This document shows positions 54,070 to 64,000 of a stretch of DNA of 64,000 nucleotides, one piece after another. Under the pieces are notes generated by a model, which was not told the DNA's origin, did not search any database, and was given only the letters and a program-made list of their open reading frames with translations. The DNA comes from Pristionchus mayeri. Lineage: Eukaryota > Nematoda > Chromadorea > Rhabditida > Neodiplogasteridae. A program made the position numbers and the translations under genes. The stretch is from contig BTRK01000001.1 of the NCBI GenBank assembly GCA_036245805.1, forward strand, positions 22,389,087 to 22,453,086, written 5' to 3'. Numbering within the stretch: the first letter of the stretch is position 1; every line of letters starts with the position of its first letter.

Positions 54070-57000
54070 TGGACGCTCAACGACGTCGTCTTCTTTGGAG
54101 ATTAGCTTCCGAGAAGACGAATGGGTGACTGATCTCATTTACTTGCCACAACAATCTCTGTCTAGTCTCTCGCTTGGGAATAAAGTTGCCCTCCTCCAAA
54201 GTACAGCGTGAACTCGTTCCAATTTGGATCAATCGTCAGCTCTCTTCTTCTCTTTTGTCTCTACTCATCAGTTCACTTCTCTTTTCCTTTTCTCTTATCC
54301 CTCTAATCAATCCCATGCACGGTGTCACCGATTTCAACCATAGTATTGGGTAAGTTCCTCGTTTCGTGCGAACTCAAACATTTCTTCCCCTTTTACTCGT
54401 GGCCTATTCGGTAACAAGTCAAACAAAACCCTTTGATGTCAAGTCAGTGCGTAGTAACTCTGGCCCATCCGATAATCCATATTGAAGGGAGGAGGGGCTT
54501 ACAGTGGGGGAATCGAGTGAGTATCGACATGATTCCTTCCAGTAACTCCACTTCTTGTCTAGTCAAGAACAAGGCCGAATCCATCGCAGTTGCGAATGCA
54601 GGAGTCGTTCCCCCGAGGTGAGCAGCCAAGGTCGAAAGAGTGATCTCGCTCCGAGGGATTCGATGCTCGCAGTATTCATCCCTCCCTTCCTTCTTCTCTT
54701 TTCATTCGTTGCCCACAATAACGAGAACACACTGAATCAGGCTTTTTATTACACGTCGATCGAAATTTCGCCCGATCAACGTCATAATTTATGGTTTTTC
54801 GCTGAGGAATCATCGATAGATCAATTGACAATCTCCTCACAGCAAAGTAGGAACTCAATAAGCGTCCTTGATTTGGTACTGCTTAGCACGGTCGAAGAAG
54901 GTCGATACAGTAAATATGAGGGAGGATGATTCATATTTCCCGGGTGTACTCCAATTTCAGACATTCTTCAACAGAGGGACGATTCTCAATCCTCGATTCG
55001 CATGCTAAGTCTTCTGACTCCGAGTCCGATTTCGATACGAATCAAACTCCAATTACTTGTGAGTTTTTATCGCCAAAAGTACTTAATTTCTAATATCTCT
55101 CCTCGCTGGGTGGCTGTAAATGGAAAGGTCCTCCCCCCTTCGGATTGTTGTCCTCGCTCTCTTTGTTTTCATTCCTCATTTGAAGGGCGTCTCATTCCTT
55201 CTCTCCTCTTCCACTTCCTATCTCTTCTCTGAATGGGTGATCTTCATTCATCCTATCCGATTTCTTCTCCTTCTTCTTCTTCCTCTCGTAGATCCTCGTC
55301 TTCCCTTCTACCACCGATGGATAACTCTTGTGTATCCCCTATCTTCTTCCTTCATTTGGTTGTTCACCCATTTTCGCCTCCCTCTGGACTTTCACGTCCT
55401 CCTCTATACATTCATCCTCCACCGCTCGAAAACAACCCGCACCCTTCTCCTTCATGAAATTCGTCCAAATATGTACGATATATTGGAGATTCTTCGTTCT
55501 AGAGTTCCTTCTCTGCATTCCCAACTACCAACATCAATCACTTTTTGTAGAGCCCAGGTTCTGAATGTTGTCTCTTGCCCAGTCTCTTCCCCATTCTCAC
55601 TACTTCGATTCAGAAGATGTGACCTTCCGGAAAAATCATCATTTTTTCTCCCATCGCGCGGTTAGGTTCACTTCTGTTTGCTTACCTGTTCAATTGTCTA
55701 CAATGAGAGTGCGCGCATCCGATGAGTTCGTGTCCAATGCTCTCTCTCCCCTCATCTACTCTTATAGCTCCCCCATCCTTCACAGATCTAATGGATCTTC
55801 AAGAACTCTTCATATCCCTCCAATCAGATCATCTCCCCCTCACGAGATCAGTCCCGTGCTCTTTCGATCGCTGTTTACCCCTCTCCTCTCAGTTCTCATG
55901 CCTATCGCGCGCTTCCCCCTTGTTCCATAACTTACTCTCAGTCTGTCTCGTCTATTTCATCACCACTTCACCAGATCTTCCTTCCCTTTAATAATCCACT
56001 CCACTCATCCTCTTAATTAGCCCTTGATAGGAGAACTCAGGTACTCTGTATTTTATTTCTCGCTAATTGAGCTCGAATCCCTTCGATTATTCCCGAACAC
56101 AGTGTCTTATTGCTTGTTTTGGTTGCCAATTGAGCCACTCCCTTCTGTCCTTTCCTCCTTTTCTCCTTCCCGTTCCCTTCTCCTGTTTTCGGTCCTTCGA
56201 GTGCAGAAAACAGCCAATTCGGCGTGGGAATCACCCCGCTGTTGTTGTTTTTGTTGTGTGACTTCACAATCGGGAAGACGAAGGGAGAAGAAGGAGATGA
56301 AATAAATTGGGAGCCGAATCGGTCGTCACCAATTCCTGTGTTCTCTTTCCTCTCCTTTTAATTCATTGGTCTCTTAGGATTTATGAAAACTTCTTTCGTT
56401 CTCGCTAATTGTTTTGCACATGTCCTTATGAATGAATGGTGTTCTTGTAGTATGCTCATTGGCCTTCCTTCACCCTTTCCTCTTCCTTTGTCCTTCTCCT
56501 TCCACCTACTCCCTTCTCTAGACTGTAATCTCTTCCTTCGACATCTTCGAATGTCGAATCTCCCTCTGCTCTTCCTCCCCTCACTCACTCCATTCCTACT
56601 AGTAATTCCTTATCAACTTATCGCCTTCAGTCACTTCTCTCTCTGTTTTCGTCTCTGACCCAATTGACTCTTCAAATTCTTGTCGTTCCGTGATTCCCCG
56701 TGATGAGCATTGTCTTTGTCTTCGAGCACTTCGACCTTTGTCCTCTTCGTGTTCTTTCGTCTTCTCTGAACAACTGCCATTGAAACACGCAAGCAATCAC
56801 TACATCATAAATCAAGTCGAATCTCACCTCTCAACCCATTCTATTTGATTCGAATCTGAGCTTGACACTCGTAGGTCACTTCACACCTTCCTTGATTTGG
56901 CAAAGTAGTCACTCTCCACTCGCAATGGGCGTCGTACTGACGAGGTCCACCCATTGTGAGGCGGGTCGGGTGTCTATGACCTAAGGACCGAAACACCCAC

Positions 57001-59384
57001 CCGTACTTCTTAGGAAGCCTCCATTCTTCCCTTTCTTTTTAGATTAGGCAGTTTTCAACCTAATATTACACTGTTTTTTTTAACAAACTTATATTTTGCA
57101 TATTTTTTTCGCATATTCGTAGATATAAATTAAATGCATCCTTTTTCAGTTTCTCATCGTGTTTTCCCTGTTCCGAACTTCTCCAAATCGGTGGATTTCT
57201 CAGCAGGAGCAGCAGTTCTTCCAATGTCTGCGAGTGTCTCCCGATTCAGGGTTAGTCCCCCCCCCCCCTCCTCCCCTTGCAGAAGAGGAGAAATGAGAAA
57301 GATGATAAACATCATTCTCCCTATGAAAATGACTCCCTATGACTCCCTATGACTAGGGTGGTACTAGGTCGGATGAGAACTATGACTTCATGTCATAGTC
57401 ATTCGACCTAGTGCGATTGACTAGGCATAGAGAAGGAAGAAACCACGTTACCACTTCGCAATTTGAATTTCTTAATAGGATCATGTTAACTGTCCACATC
57501 TGTGTTCATTCCACAAAGTGGTCGTTCGTGATTTTGACACATCTTCTCCCTTCCGGGGGATTTTCTCGAAAACAATATCGTAGTGGGGCGAAGGAATCCT
57601 CTCATATGGTCGACCCGTAAACAAGAGATATCATTGTGGAAAGACTCAATCAGAATAAGGATGACTCAATCAGATTGTTCCTCTGGAGAGTCGATACAAA
57701 CGAGGTAGATGGACGTGCTTCGATTACTACGAGAAGAGCAGTGTTACGAGGAATGCCAAACTGAGTCTTCCCGCATCGAAGAACAAGAGCTTCGATATCA
57801 ATAGTAGGTTGTACTCTTCCTCTCATCGTCCCTTTCCATCTATTTGCTGATGATGCATCAAAGACAACAAAGTTCTCTAGAATAAAATACCCTGTTTAAT
57901 GATTTTTGTTACAATTTCAAAGTCAACACAAGTATTTTTGTAGATCTCTCCGTTCGTTCTCTCAACGAGGTAATTGGCCCGAAGACTGCTCCTCCCCTAG
58001 TGGGAATCTCCCCCCAACCACTGCATGTCAGCCTGATCCCTTCTATCCATCTGTTCAGCACTTCCTTCCCTTCTCACTCCGCTTCTCTTTTCCAGCACTG
58101 TTTCATTCTTCGCTTCTTCTACTTTCTAATCGTTTCCCTTCCTCACAATTGTACTTCAAGAGCCATTTCTAGGTCAGATTCGCATTCGATTTATCATCTG
58201 ATGAAGAAGGAGAAATCGACGTCAAACGAGTTCCATTGAGGAAAGAAAAGGTACTGGTAGAGCAGAAGTGGACAATCTTCCCCCCTTCCTCATTTCTTCT
58301 GATCATCAAGGGCGGGATGGATAGAAATAAGTGTCCCCTTTTTGTGAATCCTCTAGCTGGAAGTCATTCTTGCAGCCCTCTCCTCCCTCTGCTGCATCAG
58401 TCTCCGTGCAGCAGCAGCCAATCTCCGCTCCTGCGACTGCACCTGCAGCATCTGCAGCTCCTGCAGTCTCGTCCTCCTCCCCATCAGCTGCTCCTGCGCT
58501 TCAATCAGGGCGGGTTCTATCCCCTCCAGCTTCTCTTCCTGCACTGATCACCACTGAGATACGACCAGATGAGACGAAAATTCTCTCCGCAGTGAAGGCA
58601 TCCGATCTGGGTGAGGAGATTGGCCATGAGATCGACCATTGATTAGATGCCCCTCGTGCATGTGAATATGTAGTAGGTAGTTGATGGAAGTGTGTGGAAT
58701 GGAATGATGCAGGCATGACTCTCTCTCTCAACAATGGCCGTCTCACGCCAACTGAGATGCTCCAATCCGGACTAGAGAATACTCTGAACACGTGCAGTGA
58801 AGCGATCATCGGAGCACTCGTGCAGGAGAAGAAAGTCGTAGCGAAGAAGAAGAGGTACGGTAGGGGAGATACTGTAGAGAGAAGAATAATACTGTGGATC
58901 CTGGGATAGTGGATACTGGACACCTTAATATTACTGGACGATACTGAACGGTTGTAGTTTAACAATCTCGTGTTTTGACTTAGTGAAATGGAGTCTGTTA
59001 GTCGTTTGTTGTTCGATTCTTCGATTGCTCGTGGTAATCGGACACCGTTGACGACAATAGTGAATAGTCCCCCCAAGAGAAAAGAGGTTCGATCTCAACT
59101 TCGAGAATTCCTCTTCTTCCCTCCATCTAAGTCTTTTTCCTCTCATTACTCTGGCCCCTTCTCCTCTTGATGATTACCCACTCCATTCGTCTTCCTCTTT
59201 TTCGACCTCTTTGTCCGCATTTTCTCCTCTATTTCGCCTTCTGCGCACACGGAAAAGGGAGATGACAGAAGGGAGAGATCGACGGATGGATGAGAAGGGG
59301 GGGGGAGATGATAAGGAGGAACACCTCCATTGCATTCGAGGACGAATCATTGTCGAAGACAGCCCGGAAGGCAAACGACAATAA
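54070..59384 (+). CDS. Multi-exon gene of unknown function, Ser/Pro/Ala-rich product
   Basis: A likely first exon starts at 54070 (MDAQRRRLLWRLASEKTNG) eleven bases after a TTCCAG acceptor, as for trans-splicing. Later phased exons are well supported: 57150-57250, 57944-57969, 58173-58250 (FAFDLSSDEEGEIDVKRVPL), 58376-58610 (QQQPISAPATAPAASAAP then ITTEIRPDETKILSAVKASD), 58713-58854 (LSLNNGRLTPTEMLQSGLEN then ALVQEKKVVAKKKR), 58984-59086 (RLLFDSSIARGNRTPL). A possible last exon at 59261-59384 ends RGRIIVEDSPEGKRQ, with AATAAA overlapping the stop. Exons between 54.1 and 57.1 kb (for example SSDSESDFDTNQTPIT near 55030, and SNGSSRTLHIPPIRSSPP near 55790) fit the same style but are not fully joined. 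I recognise no domain; the protein looks mostly disordered. The surrounding introns are pyrimidine-rich on the coding strand. Confidence 0.45.
57363..57412. repeat. Stem-loop of about 50 bases
   Basis: ACTAGGTCG at the left pairs with CGACCTAGT at the right, and inner CTATGAC pairs with GTCATAG around a short loop, with one internal bulge. It lies in a probable intron of the unknown gene, directly after a short TATGACTCCC repeat. It could be a tiny MITE or a structured RNA. Confidence 0.6.
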
Positions 59385-59720
59385 ATCTTAGTGCGATGAA
59401 ATGTCTTTCGAATGCATCCAATAGAGAAACAAGGAGGGAGATATTAGGAACCCCGATTAGGAATGCATGACTACGTGAGATGGCCCATCTCCTTCCTCTC
59501 TTCTCTCCTTCATCAGCTGACATCTACAGAGGAGAAGGAGGAGAAGAAGCAATTGTTGACTGGGAGAGATCTCCAGGAGACACACGATAAACAGGAGAGG
59601 GCAGAGAATGAGAGAGGGAGAACTGATAGAGAGAGGCAGCAATGTTTAGGCAGGAGAGGCGAGAAAAAACAAATGAAACGTCTCTCTCTCTCATTCCATC
59701 TCTCGCTCCTCCCCCTCACT

Positions 59721-60129
59721 AGTCCATCTCCACCCCTCCTGATCGAGTCGACACCTCAACGGCGTCAGTCTCCCCATCAACCACGGCATCCACCATAGTA
59801 CACATCGCCCCCTCCGCCCTCACTGCAGCTGCGCCAGCCACTGCAGCTGCTGACGCAGGTCCGGTGTGCAGTCGACCTCCCAGCTGCTCCAGTCTGGCGA
59901 GCATCGACTTCGCTACTCCACCGAACACTCCGATAGCCCTCTCATTCTCTCCGATCGAGCCAACGATTGAAGATGGAGACACTCCAACTGCGCCAGTGAT
60001 GAGGAAACCACCACTGATCGTAGTGTGTGAGTGGGACGATGAAAGCAAACCCATCGTCATTGCATCCACGAACAACACCGGAAAGGAGCTAAGGACGATA
60101 TTCGGAGAAACGAAGGCGCCGAAGATGTG
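59721..60129 (+). CDS. Terminal coding exon of unknown protein (same or next gene)
   Basis: After a CACTAG acceptor, an open exon reads SISTPPDRVDTSTASVSPST, then an Ala-rich part, FATPPNTPIALSFSPIEPTI, PPLIVVCEWDDESKPIVIAS and TNNTGKELRTIFGETKAPKM before TGA. Residue use is clearly protein-like, and the C-terminal part (VVCEWDDESKPIVIASTNNT) looks folded. An upstream partner (EEKEEKKQLLTGRDLQ, about 59531-59600) is in a phase I could not connect. It may be the end of the 54.07-kb gene by alternative splicing or of a separate short gene. No family is recognised. Confidence 0.45.
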
Positions 60130-63100
60130 AGTGAAGTATCATTAGGGTGATTGATTGGGCATGTATCTACTCTGTCAGGGGTCCGTCGTGTCATAGAATA
60201 TCAATTAGCTTATGTGAAAGGGACTCGTGTGCCTCTGAATCTCGTGTCTTTTCCCATGTGTAATGCTCGCTGATCCCTAATAACTTCTGCTCGGTTCTCT
60301 CTCTCTCTCTACTCTGTTCACTCTCGACGAGTGTACGTTTCGCACGGGAACAGAAGGGAAGAGGAGAGTTCTAATTGAGAAAGAGAAGGGACTGGCTGGT
60401 ATTCAACTAGTGGACCGAGATTCGAGAAGACGAAGGGTTGAATGGTATCTGAATAAACACTGTAATTACCAGACAGACGCCTCTTCTGTTTACCCCCCCC
60501 CCCCTCCCCTCCCCCTCCCTCCCCCCTCCCCCCCCTCAGGGCAAATAACTGGAGCAGAATTGAGACTTTGACTAGAGAGGACGGAGAGAGTTGAACACTT
60601 GGATCAGATAGTGAAGGTCTCACTGGATTCAAATAAGCATAAAAATACAGTTTGTTTATTTTGAAAAACTCGTTAGATTTGATTGGACATTTTGTGTCAG
60701 AGCAATTGGTACAGTAAATAAGAAGATCGAAACGAGATTTACTTGGGTTGATAATACGATACATTAACTAGTTTTGGAAAAAAAATGTTGAAATAATTAT
60801 GAAAGGGATTGTACAAAGATAATCCAGATTTTCAAGTTTCAAAAAACATAATAAAATTTCGAGAGAAAAGTACGAAATTCTGCATAATACTTTTCTGATC
60901 AATTCTTTTGCTCAATTCTCAATCGTGATCTCAATAGGAAGTAACTCCTTACTAGTAAGACTTCTCAGCGTGGAAACTTGATAACTCGTTCGATTTTCGA
61001 AGATGATTGTGATAGGTGATCTCTGATCTTGAGCTCTTGATCTCTTCAGTCTTTGGGACATTCGTTTCACCCTATAAGATAGAGATCTTATCACCTCACA
61101 ATTGTTTGCTTCTTCAATGAACAAACGTGATGACTCTCCTTGCTCTTCTCATCCTATTTTGCTCGTTAGTCCATCCTCTCCTCTTTTCTAACCCCACTGT
61201 AATCCTCATCGATACTCGGGACTCATGTACTTCATCCATCATTTTTCTCGGTCACTTCATCTTTCTACTCCACTTTCCCTTCCTCCTCTCAAATCTCATT
61301 CTCAGCTGTTTATTGTCTCCTCTCTTCGTTTCTTTCCATTCACGAAATGATAAGAGCCCTGATCCATCCATCGATCAGTGGGAATCAGTGGAAAGGCGGC
61401 TGTTATTGTCCCTTCGATGCTTCATTGCCCATCGTTCCATCCAATCCCATGATGCAGTCCTCCATTAGTAACTATCGTCCTCCTGATCTCCCTTCTTCTT
61501 CTCTCTCTGACTCGTCGTGGATTCTCCTCCTTGGTCTCCGATTGATCTCGAACGAGGAATTGTTTTGAGAAAGTGGCACGAGCCTCTGCAGGCATTCCAT
61601 TTCATTCCTTTCTCCATTCATTCATTGGGCAACCTTCTCTTTCTCTTTCCATTTCCGATCGAAGGAAATTATACCGAAGAGATCTTTTACTTCTGTCCAA
61701 TCATCTCGTCAACATTGCCAGAATCCACCCACTCTTTCTTCCTTCCTTACATTCGGTCATTGAGAAAAGAGGAAAAAAAATATATATATATATCGAAGCA
61801 GCAGGGCCACAAATCTCTTCCTTCTATTCGTTCCTCTCCCTCCTCTTTTCTCAACGCAGTCATTCTCTATTTTCCGTCCATTTCCATTAGTGGTTCCATT
61901 CTCGAACGGGGTTCTCTTCCTTCTTCCTTCTTCCATCTCTCAATTCTCTTCTCAGTTTAGGCGTCAAAATGGGTGTACAAATCACCTTGAGATAAGGGGG
62001 AATCCACTGACTCGACAGTTTACATCTCGTCCCTCCATTCAAACCTGTATCCTCCAAATAATTCCCTCCCCACTACTACGTCACACTCCTTCCGACCTCG
62101 ATCGGGTTCAATTTTGAGCTCGGCAGCAGCTATAAAATACTAAGATCGAGTCGGCCTCCCCGTAACTTCTCCTTCATCTTCTTTTCAGCCTGAATCTCGG
62201 CATATTTGATGGTCCCTTAGGGAAAAGTGATGGACGAGATTAGTTCACACCCATCTCACGCTATATCTCCTCTCTCTTTCTCTCTATTCGAGTCTCGGTC
62301 GAAAACAAACGCCGTCCCCTCCCCCCGTTCCCATTATGTTTTCCCCGTGACTGAACCCTTCTCTCTTCCCTGAGATAGACTGAGATTCTCTGAATCTTCT
62401 TCGAATCAGGACATCCACTGAGATAGAGAAGGACCTCGTCGACGAGAGTCAACGAAGAGAGAGTAGATCGATACGCTACTCCGTCCCCCTTCCTCTCCTT
62501 TCCTTTCCTTCTTCCCTCCACGGAGCTTCCATCAACTTTTCAGTCTCTTTTCCCTTTGCACTTTCCATCTCCTCCTTGCTTCCTTCTGAATCGGACTCGT
62601 GACTTTGTCTCACTCATTCACCATCTACTCATCTTCTTCTCCCTTGGGATCCCACTCATTCCCAGTCCTTCTCACTTAATTCTTCCTTCTTTCTTCGAGT
62701 TTGGTCGCTCAGACCACCAAAGAGCATTCTTCCTTCCCAACCTACACCCAAAAGTGGGAGGCCTCATATTGCATTCGTTTGTTTCTTCTTCTGGGCCTAC
62801 GCAAAGTCGCACATTCTCTGAATTTCGATCCCCCTCTTGCCCTGTTTGTTCATATTTGTGCAGAGTAACAGATGAAATTTGAGGGAGTACCTTGGGTGTG
62901 AACTGTGATGCCTTGAGGAGAAGTGTTCTTCCCTACCAATCGGAACCCGTTTGCCACTCTGATATCACAAGAGTACTCACACATTCCAATCATAGCAGCC
63001 TCCTTCTGTTTCTCCCCTCAGGCCGCCCCATTATCATCCCTCCTCTCCTCCCCTCAGTCTCGATCTTCGGTTCGTCCCTCTGGGTGCTCCCATACCCACC

Positions 63101-63486
63101 ACAGTCCCTCGTTAGAATCGTTCTTCCTTCCACTCTTGTTTTCGAGTACACTACCGTATCTTCCATTGCATCTGCGAACTGAACTGAGGCTGGCCTCTGT
63201 ATAGTCAAAACAAGCAGAATCCGTCTCTCGATGCCCACTCCTCTCTTCCAAGTCCTCTCTCCTCTCTATTATTGCTAGTCGATTCTGTCGCAGCATCGTT
63301 AGTTTTCACGTAACAATGCTTCTTCCTCCCCTCCCCTCCCATCTCCTCTTTCTCTCCTCCAAACCGCCCAGTGTGCATAGAAGAGAGCGACACAATTCGG
63401 TCCTGTGTGTGGTCTTTCTTCCCTTTTCCTCGTCGTGAACTTCTTCATTCTTCTCCCTTTGATCTCCCTCTTCTCTCAGTGTCCTC
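60130..63486. other. Pyrimidine-biased region without supported gene
   Basis: The + strand is CT-rich (including a poly-C/T tract at 60491-60538), interrupted by an AT-rich island near 60640-60920. Long open frames here come from low complexity. The bias matches introns or outron of a + strand transcript. Confidence 0.45.
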
Positions 63487-63533
63487 ATGAGTGTTCGAGC
63501 CTGCATTCCCCTCTTCAGCCATGAGATATTCCG
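63487..63533 (+). CDS. Possible first exon of a gene leaving the window
   Basis: After a CTTCTCTCAG acceptor-like tract, ATG opens MSVRACIPLFSHEIFR and meets a perfect GTGAGT donor. This is the structure of a trans-spliced first exon, but nothing further is visible in the window. Confidence 0.25.
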
Positions 63534-64000
63534 GTGAGTGATTCCATCTCATTAGTCCTCCAGAAGAAGTGATGGGGACTGGGGTGAGATCATTGTTTAT
63601 CACTCATCGATCAATCGAGAACGAGAAAGCGATGCAAAAAATTGGGAAGACGAAAGCAAACAACTCGGGTTCACACTCACAATCAGGGTCGGGGGAGGGG
63701 AGAAGATTATCATGAAATTCACTATTCTTCCCTAGATTAATTGAGTAAGCTCTCGAATAAGTAAATTAATTCTCACTCCCCCAGATATGTAATGAGAACG
63801 ATCATGATTAAAAGCCAAAGTGCGATATTAACTTGTTTACTCCGTCTAACTAAAGCGCGTGAAATGATAGCGATGAGTAATCAGCACCTTAATGTGTCTA
63901 ATTCATTCACAAAAAAATGAGAATCAAATACTGATAGATGAAACCTCTGGGAATGCCTCTGTTATTTCATAGGGGAGGTGATAAGCCCTTCTCGTGACTG

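Noticed and set aside
55120..55665. 181-residue + ORF rich in Leu/Phe/Ser
   Set aside because: Pyrimidine-rich DNA gives Leu/Phe/Ser/Pro frames; the probable exons in this stretch use other frames.
53903..58105. CTGTTTCA motifs (21U-RNA/piRNA promoter core) at about 53906 and 58098, plus two on the other strand elsewhere
   Set aside because: About two are expected by chance in this window, spacing to a start is not seen, and there is no cluster.

Overview
This is nuclear DNA from a nematode. The evidence is a tandem pair of MSP-domain genes (a sperm protein family expanded in nematodes), a KIN-16-like receptor tyrosine kinase, a nematode-style F-box-like gene, very small spliced introns, and splice acceptors placed directly in front of start codons, as expected for spliced-leader trans-splicing. 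The GC content is balanced and GA/CT-rich spacers are long, which suits a free-living rhabditid or diplogastrid (Pristionchus-like) better than an AT-rich parasite. The species cannot be fixed from sequence alone. Gene models below were built by reading splice sites and checking that intron phases keep the reading frame.

Layout. 1-5.7 kb: no gene, but eight CACGTG E-boxes upstream of a MAX-like bHLH gene (mxl, +, 5.7-6.7 kb). 8.76-15.66 kb (-): a nine-exon secreted class 3 lipase whose fifth intron holds a nearly full RTE-type LINE. 16.26-19.52 kb (-): a receptor tyrosine kinase with a proline-rich N-terminus. 21.27-24.25 kb (-): an F-box-like gene with a 1.35-kb, almost perfectly palindromic Tc1/mariner-type element in an intron. 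25.80-33.65 kb (+): a complete 20-exon cfp-1/CXXC1 gene (H3K4 methyltransferase complex subunit). Its 4.3-kb intron 15 is almost entirely a Helitron-like element carrying three satellite blocks, one of them about 23 tandem units of near-ideal heat-shock elements. 33.88-34.30 kb (-): a small membrane protein. 34.36-37.3 kb (+): two MSP-domain paralogues duplicated with their promoters, with an ERV1/ALR sulfhydryl-oxidase exon stranded between them. 38.09-39.84 kb (-): a single-pass membrane protein.

39.85-53.7 kb is purine-rich on the + strand with no convincing exon. Near 53.77 kb the bias flips and 53.8-63.5 kb is pyrimidine-rich on +, with a multi-exon, low-complexity + strand gene of unknown function. 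This looks like a divergent transcription boundary.

The theme of the window is that transposable elements sit in introns of otherwise intact genes (lipase, F-box, cfp-1). In the F-box and cfp-1 genes the intron without the element would be only about 150 bp. The most interesting object is the Helitron-like cassette in cfp-1: a dense HSF-type binding array beside a second array carrying TCF/nuclear-receptor-type motifs, inside a gene for a chromatin regulator.
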